From: Desulfovibrionaceae bacterium | GTDB taxonomy: Bacteria > Desulfobacterota > Desulfovibrionia > Desulfovibrionales > Desulfovibrionaceae | Direction of reading: 5' to 3' | NCBI GenBank assembly: GCA_009783025.1 | Contig: WRHY01000001.1 | Coordinates: 372,001-436,000 of the forward strand | DNA: 64,000 nucleotides | The notes under the pieces: generated by a model | The model's database searches: none | What the model saw: only the letters and a program-made list of their open reading frames with translations | What the model was told of the DNA's origin: nothing | Position numbers and translations under genes: made by a program | Shown: positions 43,769-52,506 of the stretch, in pieces | How the letters are laid out: each line of letters begins with the position of its first letter | How positions within the stretch are numbered: the first letter of the stretch is position 1

Positions 43769-46254
43769 TACATTTCACCGGCTTTGAGGCGCGCTTCCCT
43801 GGCTTCCTTGACGCGGCCCAGGGCTTCCATGGCCCTGGCCAGTTGCAGCCAGCCGCCGCGCAAGGTGGGGCGCAGGGAAACACTCTGGCGGGCAAAGGAA
43901 GCGGCCATTTCCGGGTCTTCTCCGGCGTCCAGGTACATGCCGGACAGGAGAGCCATGGCCAGGGCGTCCTGCGGGTCGTGCAGGAGCGCCTCGTGCAGGT
44001 GTTCCCGAGCTTCGTCGCTGTTGCCCTCGCTGATGCACAGGCGGGCAAAATGCCGATAGGTCAGGCTTTTGCCGCCGGGGAGCACGGCGGCCTGTTCGTA
44101 CAATTGCCGGGCGGCTTTCCGATCACCGGCGCTTTCCGCCAGTTGGCCCAGACGGACAAGGGCATACAGGTGTCCGGCTTCGAGCTCAAGGCAGCGCTCA
44201 TAGCATTTTCCGGCTTCACCGGGCCGCCCTTGGGACTGGTGCATGTAGCCGAGGTTGTACATGGCCATGACATCGCCGGAATTGCAGTCCAGGGCGCGAG
44301 TAAAATGGCGCTCGGCTTCGGAATGGCGGCTCAGGCCCGCAAGACAGATGCCCAGGGAATTCCAGGCCATGCTGTTGTTCTCGTCGGCCAGTAAAGCCAG
44401 TTGGTATTCCTTGATCGCCCCGAAGGTGTCGCCCTGGCTGAAGCGTTTATCCGCGCTGATGTTCAGAGCCAGGGAGTCAAGCACGCCCACGTGCGGCCTG
44501 GGCAGGAGCATGGCGTATTCCAGGGCCTTTTGACAGTTTTCCAGGGCGTCGGCCTTGCGAAAATCCAGACAGGGGTGCATGGCGACGCCCGCAGCCACCT
44601 CAACACCCAGACGGGAGGCAATGGCTTCGGCCAACCGGGCATATTGTCCGGCCAGGGAGGCAACGTCCGGTGAAGGGTGAAAAAAAATCAGGCTGTTCAA
44701 GCCATAGCGGCCGCCAAGAGGGGGCGGGGCGCCGGATGCGCCCGGATCTCCCAGGCTCAGGTCTTCCAGGCACAGGCGCACGGCTTCGGTCATGAAGCGG
44801 CCCGGATGTGCGCCGCCCTCCTGGGGATCATGTTCCGCCGCTGCGTCCTGTTTGGGCGCAAGGCGCAGCAGGGCCAGGGCAAAACTGTCCGTGCGTTCGC
44901 GCTCCTCGGCCCAACGAGCCAGAAAGTCGCCGTGCCGCAAAAGTCCGGTGGCCGCGTCCAGCTTCACTTCTCCGCCAGCGGTCCGGGCCAGGCTTCCCTG
45001 CTCCTCGGGCAGGAGCACCAGATGATCGCCCGGCGCAATGTTCCAGCCGGGTTCGCCGAGGTGAATGACCTCGGCCTGGGAAACATCATCATGCACGTCC
45101 ATGAGCACTATTTCGCCCTTGTACAGCGGGGTGAGCGGGTGTGCGCTTCTTTCCTGTTCCGCGCCGGCATAGCCGGTGGTCCAGACCGAAAAACGCTGGC
45201 CTTCCCGGGCGTGCATGTTGGACCCCAGACTGACCAACACCCTGGACAGGGGCAGGCTTTCCAGCACCCGGCCGCCTTCGGCCAGGATGCTGCCAAAGCC
45301 CATGACCGAATCAGCGTCGGTTCTGCCGGAAAAAGGCGTTTCCTCGGCCAGAGCGGCGGCCAGACGGGCTTTTCTGAGGATCAGGCGGGCCTGCTCCGAC
45401 GGCGGACGCATGAACACGGGGCCCGCAACGTCCTGCGGGTACAGCGTGTAGCCCACGGAGGCGTAAATGCCTACCTGTTCGCGTTTGAGGGGATGGACCA
45501 GAAAGACTTTACGCATGGCCTGCACGATGTCCGCGGCCAGAGCGCGGCAGGCGCGCGGGCCCGCCGAGGGCAGGTGCACGGCAAACTCCGAATCCCCGGT
45601 ACGCGCGGCCAGGGCCTGTTCCGGGCACACGGCCGCCAGGGCATCGGCCAGGGCCACCATCAGTTCGTCGGCGAACTGGTAGCCGAATTCGCGCACCACG
45701 TCGCGCAGAGCGGCCAGGCGCACCACCAGGGTGGCCAGAGAGGAACGCCGGATTTCCTCGGGCCCGCTGACCAGGCCCTCGCCGCTTCTTCCTGCGCTCA
45801 GGCTGCCGTCCGCCTGGCTGGAAGCGCCCGGAGCCGCGCGCAAGGGGTCGCGCAGGGTTTCAATTTCCCGCTCCATGCAGCGCAGCAGATAGTGCCGCGT
45901 GAACAACCCGGTCACCGGGTCGCAGAGGCTGCGTTTGTAGAGCAGGAGGTTGTCCGTAATGAGCGCGCGCAGAGCGGGCCAGTGCGGAAGCAGAGCCGTG
46001 GCGGCCTTCTGCTTGACCCCCCTGGCCACGAACACGCCGAGCATGGATCCGTCTTCTCCGGTCAAGGGCAGCAGGAGCTTGTTTTCTCCGGCGACCCATG
46101 CGGCATCGCTGTCATCACTGGTGCGTGGAAAATGCATGCTGTGGCTGGTAAAGGGAAAAAGCGAACCCACGGCGTCCACAAGGCGCTGTTCAAAAACAAT
46201 CATGTCCTTGCGGGACAGGTCTATCCTGTGTCCGGTTTCTCCTGCTCTGATCAT
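43768..46254 (-). CDS. Large signalling protein: two degenerate GGDEF-like domains, a beta domain and C-terminal TPRs
   Basis: 828 aa, no membrane helix. A first GGDEF-like domain starts at CDPVTGLFTRHYLLRCM (about residue 110), but the signature is ARTGDSEFAVH rather than GGDEF. A middle beta-rich part (RVLVSLGSNMHAREGQRFSV, then GWNIAPGDHLVLLP) looks like a small barrel, comparable to FlgT C-terminal domains. A second GGDEF-like start (LDAATGLLRHGDFLARW) follows, with GGRYGLNSLIFF at the signature place. The last 190 residues are about five TPR units (AWNSLGICLAGLSRHSEAER). Enzymatic cyclic-di-GMP synthesis is unlikely; a scaffold or nucleotide-sensing role is inferred. It lies 9 bp after the aminotransferase gene. 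Confidence 0.8.
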   Translation of the reverse strand: MIRAGETGHRIDLSRKDMIVFEQRLVDAVGSLFPFTSHSMHFPRTSDDSDAAWVAGENKLLLPLTGEDGSMLGVFVARGVKQKAATALLPHWPALRALITDNLLLYKRSLCDPVTGLFTRHYLLRCMEREIETLRDPLRAAPGASSQADGSLSAGRSGEGLVSGPEEIRRSSLATLVVRLAALRDVVREFGYQFADELMVALADALAAVCPEQALAARTGDSEFAVHLPSAGPRACRALAADIVQAMRKVFLVHPLKREQVGIYASVGYTLYPQDVAGPVFMRPPSEQARLILRKARLAAALAEETPFSGRTDADSVMGFGSILAEGGRVLESLPLSRVLVSLGSNMHAREGQRFSVWTTGYAGAEQERSAHPLTPLYKGEIVLMDVHDDVSQAEVIHLGEPGWNIAPGDHLVLLPEEQGSLARTAGGEVKLDAATGLLRHGDFLARWAEERERTDSFALALLRLAPKQDAAAEHDPQEGGAHPGRFMTEAVRLCLEDLSLGDPGASGAPPPLGGRYGLNSLIFFHPSPDVASLAGQYARLAEAIASRLGVEVAAGVAMHPCLDFRKADALENCQKALEYAMLLPRPHVGVLDSLALNISADKRFSQGDTFGAIKEYQLALLADENNSMAWNSLGICLAGLSRHSEAERHFTRALDCNSGDVMAMYNLGYMHQSQGRPGEAGKCYERCLELEAGHLYALVRLGQLAESAGDRKAARQLYEQAAVLPGGKSLTYRHFARLCISEGNSDEAREHLHEALLHDPQDALAMALLSGMYLDAGEDPEMAASFARQSVSLRPTLRGGWLQLARAMEALGRVKEAREARLKAGEM

Positions 46255-46263
46255 GACCCAAGC

Positions 46264-47439
46264 CTACTTGCGGAACAGAACCTGTTCTATGCGCTTCAGG
46301 GCCTTTTCCAGGATTTCGTCGCTGGTGGCAAAGGAAATCCGGATGCAGCGATCATCGCCGAAGGCGGCGCCCGGCACCAGGGCCACGCCCGCGTCATCCA
46401 GAAGAGCAGTGCACAGGGAGGTGGAATCGGGGAAGCGCGCGCTGTAGTGGCGGTGCACGTCCGGGAAGATGTAGAATGCGCCCTGGGGCTTGGGGCAGAC
46501 CACATCGGGCCAGGAGGAGACAATCTCGTAAGCCAGATCGCGGCGGCGCTCAAAAGCCACGCGCATGGCGTCGGCATCGGCAAAGCCGCCGGTCAGCGCT
46601 GCCAGAGCCGCCTTTTGCGCTATGGAGCAGACATTGGATGTGGCCTGGCCCTGCAAGCTGGACATGGCCTTGCTCAAGGCCGCGTCAGCTAAGGAATAGC
46701 CCACGCGCCAGCCGGTCATGGCAAAGGTCTTGGCCACGCCGTTCACAATCACAAAGCGGTTCGGGTATTTTTTCCACCAGGAGCACAGGCTCACGGACTC
46801 CGTGTCGCCAAAGACGAGACGGTCGTAAATTTCGTCGGAAAGAACAATGATGTCTTTGTCCACGGCCCACTGGGCAATGGCGTCGGCCTCGGCCCTGGTG
46901 TAACAGGCGCCCGTGGGGTTGGAGGGAGAGTTGAGCACGAGGACGCGCGTCTTTGGAGTCACGTTGTTTTCAAGATCAACCGGGGTGATCTTGAAGCCTT
47001 TTTCCGGATTGGCCGCAATGATTACCGGCTTGGCCCCGGCCAGTTCCACCTGGGCCGGATAGCTGATCCAGTACGGCGCGGGAATGAGCACATGGTCCCC
47101 GGGGTTCAAAAGGGCCTGGAAGACGTTGTAAATGCTGTGCTTGCCGCCGTTGCTGACCACAATATGTTCCGGAGCGGCTCCCGCGTCATACTGGGAATTG
47201 AAGTATCCGGCCGCCGCCGCGCGAAGTTCCGGTATGCCGGGCACAGCGGTATAGCGGGTGAAGCCCTCGTCAATGGCCTTTTTGGCGGCCTCGCAGATAT
47301 GCTTCGGAGTGGGAAAATCCGGTTCGCCAACGGACAAGCTGAGAATGTCCTTGCCCTGGGCTTTAAGTTCCTGCGCCTTGGCGGTGACGGCAAGGGTCGC
47401 CGGGGGCTTGAGTTGCGACACGCGATCAGCAAGTTTCAT
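46264..47439 (-). CDS. aspC: Aspartate aminotransferase (class I, PLP-dependent)
   Basis: 391 aa from the ATG at 47439, which has GAGGAG 7 nt upstream; the ORF continues upstream without a family match. Features: LSLSVGEPDFPTPKHICEAA near the N-terminus, NSPSNPTGACY, DEIYDRLVFGD and the PLP Lys in NGVAKTFAMTGWRVGY. It belongs to the AspB/aminotransferase I-gamma group that makes aspartate (and sometimes prephenate-derived amino acids). Transcribed with the GGDEF/TPR gene. Confidence 0.93.
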   Translation of the reverse strand: MKLADRVSQLKPPATLAVTAKAQELKAQGKDILSLSVGEPDFPTPKHICEAAKKAIDEGFTRYTAVPGIPELRAAAAGYFNSQYDAGAAPEHIVVSNGGKHSIYNVFQALLNPGDHVLIPAPYWISYPAQVELAGAKPVIIAANPEKGFKITPVDLENNVTPKTRVLVLNSPSNPTGACYTRAEADAIAQWAVDKDIIVLSDEIYDRLVFGDTESVSLCSWWKKYPNRFVIVNGVAKTFAMTGWRVGYSLADAALSKAMSSLQGQATSNVCSIAQKAALAALTGGFADADAMRVAFERRRDLAYEIVSSWPDVVCPKPQGAFYIFPDVHRHYSARFPDSTSLCTALLDDAGVALVPGAAFGDDRCIRISFATSDEILEKALKRIEQVLFRK

Positions 47440-47542
47440 ACGGATGCTCCTCACAAATGGTATTTCAGGCTTGAGACGGTATGAGAACAAATGAGCTTAA
47501 AAGCAAGCAACGTAAGCGTGGAATGCTATAGCAGGTTCCTTC

Positions 47543-47578
47543 GGGACTGTAAATTATGGGCCAAACTGAGGCGCGACC
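47543..47578. repeat. Remnant of a family I palindrome
   Basis: GGGACTGTAAATTATGGG resembles the left arm of copy 7 (GGGACTGTTAACGCTATGG), and CCAAACTGAGGCGCGACC resembles the right arm of type A. The interior is missing. It lies in the 208-bp gap before the RND pump gene. Confidence 0.5.
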
Positions 47579-47647
47579 GCTCTGGACAGGCTTGTGTCCG
47601 TGCGGTACTATCGAAGCTATATTACCAAAAATCCGGCAACCTACGGC

Positions 47648-50600
47648 ATGAATATATCCGCGCCCTTTATCTCCCGCCCCGTGGGCACCACCCTGCTTAC
47701 CCTGGCCATTGCCCTGGTGGGTATTGTCGCTTACGCGCTGTTGCCGGTTTCCCCGCTGCCCCAAGTGGACTTCGCCACCATCAGGGTATCGGCAAGCCTG
47801 CCCGGCGCCAGTCCGGAAACCATGGCCGCCACCGTGGCCACGCCTCTGGAGCGCACGTTGGGGCGCATCGCGGGCATCTCGGAAATGACCTCCACCAGTT
47901 CCCAGGGCAGTACCAGCATTGTCCTGCAATTTGAGTTGGACCGGGACATTGACGGGGCCGCGCGCGACGTGCAGGCCGCCATCAACGCGGCCAGGGCCAT
48001 TCTGCCCACCATGCCGCGCAATCCGAGCTACTGGAAAATGAACCCGTCCGATTCTCCGATCATGGTCATAGGCCTGACCTCGGACGCCATGACCAAGGCC
48101 GGGTTGTATGATATTGCGTCCACGGTCTTCAAGCAGAAGCTGTCCCAGGTTTACGGGGTGGGAGAGGTCAGCGTGGGCGGGGGGGCTCTGCCTGCCGTGC
48201 GGGTGGAGATTAATCCCGGATTTTTGCAGAGCAGGGATATTTCTCTGGAAGACGCGCGCGCGGCCATTGCCGGGGCCAATGTCAACATGCCCAAGGGCAT
48301 TCTGGATGACGGAGAAACACAGTGGTTTGTCGGGGCCAATGATCAATTGCGCACGGCCGAGGACTTCGCTCCGATAATCATCCGGCACCACAACGGCGCT
48401 ACCCTGCGTCTGTCCGACGTGGCCGACGTGGATGACAGCGTGGAAGACGTGCGCAACGTGGGTTATGTGAATGGCAAGCCCGCTGTATTGCTGATCATCT
48501 ATAAACAGCCGGGCGCGAATATCATCGAGACCGTGCGCCGTGTGCGCAGTGCCTTGCCTACCTTGCGCTCCTGGATGCCGGAAAGCGTCGATTTCACCAT
48601 TGTCATGGACCGCTCTCCTTCCATTGCCGCCTCGGTGCGGGAAGTGGAAAACGCGCTGCTCATTTCCATGTTCCTGGTCGTGCTGGTGGTCTACCTGTTT
48701 CTGCGCAACGGCAGGGCCACGTTTATTCCGGCCGTGGCCGTGCCCGTGTCCCTGCTCGGCACCTTTGGGGTCATGTATCTGTTCGGATACAGCTTGAACC
48801 ACCTTTCCCTCATGGCTCTGACCGTGGCCACGGGCTTTGTGGTGGACGACGCCATTGTGGTGACGGAGAACATTGTCCGGCACATGGAAGACGGCGTGCC
48901 GCCGGTCAGGGCCGCCTATTTGGGCAGCCGGGAGGTGGCGTTCACGGTCATGTCCATCAGTTTTTCCCTGATTGCGGTTTTCATCCCTATTTTGGGCATG
49001 GGCGGCATTTTGGGCAGGCTGTTCAAGGAATTTGCGGTCACCCTCTCGGCGGCCGTGCTGGTATCGCTGGTGGTGTCGCTGGTGGTTACGCCCATGATGT
49101 GCGCTCAGTTGCTGCGGCCCGAGGCCGGGCCTTTGCCGCCTGAGCCGGAAAAAGCCCGCTTTCCCACGTTCATGGGCCGGGCCGTCAGGAGCGTTTCCAG
49201 GGGTGCTTCCCGGTTGATCCGCTTGTGGGGCGATTTTATGGATTGGCTGCACGAAAGCTACGCGCGTACCCTGGCCGTGGTTCTGCGCCATAAATTCTTG
49301 ACCCTGCTGACCTTGCTCCTGACTATCGGCTGCAACATCTACCTGTATGTCATTGTGCCCAAGGGGTTTTTTCCGCAACAGGATGTGGGGCAGATTTTCG
49401 GCATGATCCGGGCTGATCAGAGCATCTCCTTTCAGGCCATGCAGCCCAAGCTGGAAGCCCTGATGGACATTGTGAGCAAACATCCGGGGGTCAATGCCGT
49501 GGGCGGATTCACCGGCGGCGCCCAGCGCAATTCGGGCATGGTGTTCATCAACCTCAAGCCCGCCAGAGAACGCAAACAGAGCATGGAGCAGGTGATTAAC
49601 GAACTGCGCGAACAGCTTGCCGTGGTGCCGGGCGGGGAACTGTTCCTCAATCCCATGCAGGATCTGCGCATGGGCGGCCGTCGTACCCGCGCGGCCTATC
49701 AGTATACCCTGCAAAGCGACGATCTGGCGTTGCTGCGCCAGTGGACGCCGCGTATCACCCAGGCCTTCCAGGACATACCGGGCATGGCGGATGTGAACTC
49801 GGATCAGGAAACGCGCGGCCTGCAAACCATGGTTACCGTGGACCGGGACGTAATCGCCCGTCTCGGCGTTACCCAGAAGCAGGTGGATACCGCCCTGGGC
49901 CTGGCCTTCGGCCAGAGTCTGGCTTCAACCATATACACCGGCGGCAACCAGTACCGGGTGGTCATGGAGTTTGCCCCGGAATACCTGCAGGGGCCGGAAG
50001 GCCTGTTCTATCTCTATGTGCCTTCGGGCGGGAGCACGGTTGCCGTGCCCGCGTTCATGAGCACCGGAATCAGCGGCAACACGGCCAGCACTTCGGCCGC
50101 AAGCGGGGCTGGCGCTGCCGCCGGGGAACACCCCCTGGTCCCCTTGAGCGCTTTTTCCTCCTTTGAGCCTACGCTCACAGCCCTGTCCGTGTCGCACCAG
50201 TCCCAGTTCACGGCTTCGACCATTTCCTTCAACCTGCTGCCCGGCGTGGCCCTGTCCGACGTGCAGGAGCAGATAGAAGCAACCATGCTCCGCCTGGGCG
50301 TGCCCGAGACCGTGCGCGGCAGCTTCCAGGGCACGGCGGGCGCCTTTGCCAGATCCATGAGCGATCAGCCGCTCCTGATTCTCGCGGCCGTCGTGACTCT
50401 GTATATTGTGCTCGGCGTGCTGTATGAAAGCCTGATCCACCCGCTGACCATTCTGTCCACACTGCCCTCGGCGGGCATGGGCGCCATCCTGGGGCTGATG
50501 CTCTTTGGCGCGGAATTCACGGTCATTGCCTTTATCGGGGTGCTGCTGCTGGCGGGTATTGTCAAAAAGAACGCCATCATGATGATCGATTTCGCTGTCG

Positions 50601-50950
50601 AAGCCCGGCGCAGCGAGGGGCTTTCCGCCCTGGACGCCATTTACAAGGCCTGTCTGCTGCGCTTCAGGCCGATCATGATGACCACCATGGCCGCGGTGGG
50701 CGGGGCCGTTCCCCTGATGCTGGGCAGCGGGGACGGCGCGGAAATCCGCACGCCCCTGGGCATTACCATTGTGGGCGGGTTGCTTGTGAGCCAACTGCTG
50801 ACCCTGTACACGACTCCGGTGGTCTATCTCTACCTGGATCGGTTCAGCCGCGAAAACAAGACTGCTGAACGGGCGCGGTTGCGGGACCGGCAGCAGCAGG
50901 ACTCATGGAGGGGCTCTGCCCCAATACTACAGGAGCTGACCTTACAATGA
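47648..50950 (+). CDS. RND-family multidrug efflux pump inner-membrane subunit (MdtC/MuxC-like)
   Basis: 1100 aa from the ATG at 47648 (MNISAPFISRPVGTTLLTLA); upstream codons do not fit. Twelve membrane helices in two halves with large periplasmic loops: LPQVDFATIRVSASLPGASP, then GFVVDDAIVVTENIVRHMED with the Asp pair of the proton relay in helix 4, and GIVKKNAIMMIDFAVEARR in helix 10-11. A Gly/Ala/Ser-rich insertion (about residues 806-825) sits in the second loop. No adaptor (membrane fusion protein) gene precedes it and no good ribosome-binding site is seen. It overlaps the outer-membrane factor gene by 4 nt. Confidence 0.93.
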   Translation: MNISAPFISRPVGTTLLTLAIALVGIVAYALLPVSPLPQVDFATIRVSASLPGASPETMAATVATPLERTLGRIAGISEMTSTSSQGSTSIVLQFELDRDIDGAARDVQAAINAARAILPTMPRNPSYWKMNPSDSPIMVIGLTSDAMTKAGLYDIASTVFKQKLSQVYGVGEVSVGGGALPAVRVEINPGFLQSRDISLEDARAAIAGANVNMPKGILDDGETQWFVGANDQLRTAEDFAPIIIRHHNGATLRLSDVADVDDSVEDVRNVGYVNGKPAVLLIIYKQPGANIIETVRRVRSALPTLRSWMPESVDFTIVMDRSPSIAASVREVENALLISMFLVVLVVYLFLRNGRATFIPAVAVPVSLLGTFGVMYLFGYSLNHLSLMALTVATGFVVDDAIVVTENIVRHMEDGVPPVRAAYLGSREVAFTVMSISFSLIAVFIPILGMGGILGRLFKEFAVTLSAAVLVSLVVSLVVTPMMCAQLLRPEAGPLPPEPEKARFPTFMGRAVRSVSRGASRLIRLWGDFMDWLHESYARTLAVVLRHKFLTLLTLLLTIGCNIYLYVIVPKGFFPQQDVGQIFGMIRADQSISFQAMQPKLEALMDIVSKHPGVNAVGGFTGGAQRNSGMVFINLKPARERKQSMEQVINELREQLAVVPGGELFLNPMQDLRMGGRRTRAAYQYTLQSDDLALLRQWTPRITQAFQDIPGMADVNSDQETRGLQTMVTVDRDVIARLGVTQKQVDTALGLAFGQSLASTIYTGGNQYRVVMEFAPEYLQGPEGLFYLYVPSGGSTVAVPAFMSTGISGNTASTSAASGAGAAAGEHPLVPLSAFSSFEPTLTALSVSHQSQFTASTISFNLLPGVALSDVQEQIEATMLRLGVPETVRGSFQGTAGAFARSMSDQPLLILAAVVTLYIVLGVLYESLIHPLTILSTLPSAGMGAILGLMLFGAEFTVIAFIGVLLLAGIVKKNAIMMIDFAVEARRSEGLSALDAIYKACLLRFRPIMMTTMAAVGGAVPLMLGSGDGAEIRTPLGITIVGGLLVSQLLTLYTTPVVYLYLDRFSRENKTAERARLRDRQQQDSWRGSAPILQELTLQ

Positions 50951-52506
50951 AAAACAGCCCTCTCTTAGGTAGTGCCGCAGTTTGGGGTCAGACAAGGAAG
51001 ACGAGTTTTTGCGAGGGTGGGCTGGACTCTTCGGTCCTGCCCCCCGAGCAAAAACGACGCCTGACGAAGTATCACGCCAAACTGCGGCACTACCTCCTCC
51101 TCTGCCTGCTCACGCTCTGCCTAAGCGGCTGCTTTAACCTGAGCCCGGCTTATGCCCCGCCGGATCTGATGCAGCCCATGCCTGAAGAGTATAAGGAAGA
51201 AGAAGGCTGGAAAACGGCCACGCCCAGGGAAACGTTCGACCGGGGCTCCTGGTGGGAGGTGTTTGACGATCCGGCGTTGAATGCCCTGATCACTCAGGCT
51301 GACCGGGCGAACCAGAATATCGCGCTTGCGGCGGCAAACCTGCGCCAGGCCAAGGCCCAGATAGACGCGGCCAGGGCCGCGCTTGTGCCCGGCGTGGGCG
51401 CGTCCGCTTCCGCGACCAGGAGCGGGACGGAAAACAGGCCGGCCAGCAGCGGTTATTCCTTTGGCATACAAGCGCAATGGGAAATAAGCTTCTGGAATTC
51501 CCTGCCCAATTACGAGGCGGCCCAGGCTCAGGCCACGGCCTCGGCCGCGGATTTCGCCACCATGCGCCTGGCCGTGCAGGCGGAGCTGGCCCAGAGCTAT
51601 TTTCAACTGCGCGGCCTGGACGGGCAGCAATCCCTGTATGAATCCACCATCACTTCTTACCGCAGAGCCGTGCAACTGACGGAAAGCCAGCTCAGGGGCG
51701 GCATTGTCACCCGCATGGACGTGGACCAGGCCCATGCGCAACTGGCCACGGCCGAAGCCCAACTGTCCACGGTCAAACGCCAGCGGGCGCTGCTGGAACA
51801 TGCCATTGCCGTGCTTATCGGGCAGATTCCTTCCACCTACAGCCTGGAACGCGGCACACCGGCCGCGTCTATTCCCGGCGTGCCCAGGGACTTGCCGTCA
51901 ACGCTGCTGGAACGCAGACCGGACGTGGCAGCGGCCGAACGCCGGGTGGCAGCGGCCAATCAGCAGATAGGCATGGCGCGGGCGGCCTGGTTTCCAACGT
52001 TGATCCTTGGGGGCGACGCCACGGGCACGGGCGCGGCCTGGCATTCCGGGCCGCTCTGGGCCTGGGCCGTGGGGCCGAGCGCGGCCTTGACTCTCTTTTC
52101 CGGCGGCCGCAGGCTGGCGGAAAACGACGCGGCCTGGGCAGGGTATGAAGCCGCGGTGGCCAATTACCGCCAGACAGTGCTTGAAGCTTTCCGGGATGTG
52201 GAAGACAGCCTCTCAAACCTGACGTATTTGAAAATCAGCGCCGAAGCCCAGGCACGGGCGGTCAAAGCTTCCCAATCGGCCCTGAGCGTTGCCGAGTCCC
52301 AGTACCGGGGCGGTATGACCACCTATTTGCAGGTGGTGACCAGCCAGGAAGCCTTGTTGTCGGCGCAGCGCAGCGCCATCGAACTGCAAAGCCTGCGCCT
52401 GCAAAACACTGTGGGCTTGTTCAAGGCCCTGGGCGGGGGCTTTGAGGAAGCGGATCTGCGCATGCTGGTGCAGAGTCCTCCGGCGTTGGGACAGGCGGAG
52501 CGGTAG
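50947..52506 (+). CDS. NodT-family outer-membrane efflux lipoprotein, with a palindrome encoded at its N-terminus
   Basis: 519 aa from the ATG at 50947 (AGGAG 10 nt upstream; ATGA overlap with the pump gene). After MKNSPLL come 43 residues encoded by a family I palindrome (to about residue 50), and only then the hydrophobic signal and lipobox (LLLCLLTLCLSGC). The mature protein has the TolC-like fold: PDLMQPMPEEY, DPALNALITQADRANQNIAL, ERRPDVAAAERRVAAANQQI and the second repeat ALSVAESQYRGGMTTYLQVV. It should form the exit duct for the upstream pump. The long leader may hinder export unless a later start is used. Confidence 0.9.
   Translation: MKNSPLLGSAAVWGQTRKTSFCEGGLDSSVLPPEQKRRLTKYHAKLRHYLLLCLLTLCLSGCFNLSPAYAPPDLMQPMPEEYKEEEGWKTATPRETFDRGSWWEVFDDPALNALITQADRANQNIALAAANLRQAKAQIDAARAALVPGVGASASATRSGTENRPASSGYSFGIQAQWEISFWNSLPNYEAAQAQATASAADFATMRLAVQAELAQSYFQLRGLDGQQSLYESTITSYRRAVQLTESQLRGGIVTRMDVDQAHAQLATAEAQLSTVKRQRALLEHAIAVLIGQIPSTYSLERGTPAASIPGVPRDLPSTLLERRPDVAAAERRVAAANQQIGMARAAWFPTLILGGDATGTGAAWHSGPLWAWAVGPSAALTLFSGGRRLAENDAAWAGYEAAVANYRQTVLEAFRDVEDSLSNLTYLKISAEAQARAVKASQSALSVAESQYRGGMTTYLQVVTSQEALLSAQRSAIELQSLRLQNTVGLFKALGGGFEEADLRMLVQSPPALGQAER
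50967..51095. repeat. Long modular palindrome, family I, copy 4, inside the efflux lipoprotein gene
   Basis: 129 bp (43 codons, frame preserved). Arms AGGTAGTGCCGCAGTTTGG and CCAAACTGCGGCACTACCT are perfect. The interior has GGGCTGGACTCTTCGGTCCT and CGCCTGACGAAGTATCACG. It lies between the start codon and the signal peptide of the NodT-type gene. No direct repeat is seen at its edges. Confidence 0.9.

Noticed and set aside
44677..46692. 671-aa open frame on the plus strand
   Set aside because: Antisense to the GGDEF/TPR protein and the aminotransferase; Gln/Gly/His-rich shadow without domains.
47465..49825. 786-aa open frame antisense to the RND pump
   Set aside because: The plus-strand RND protein has all twelve helices and motifs; the antisense frame is His/Gly-rich and domain-free.
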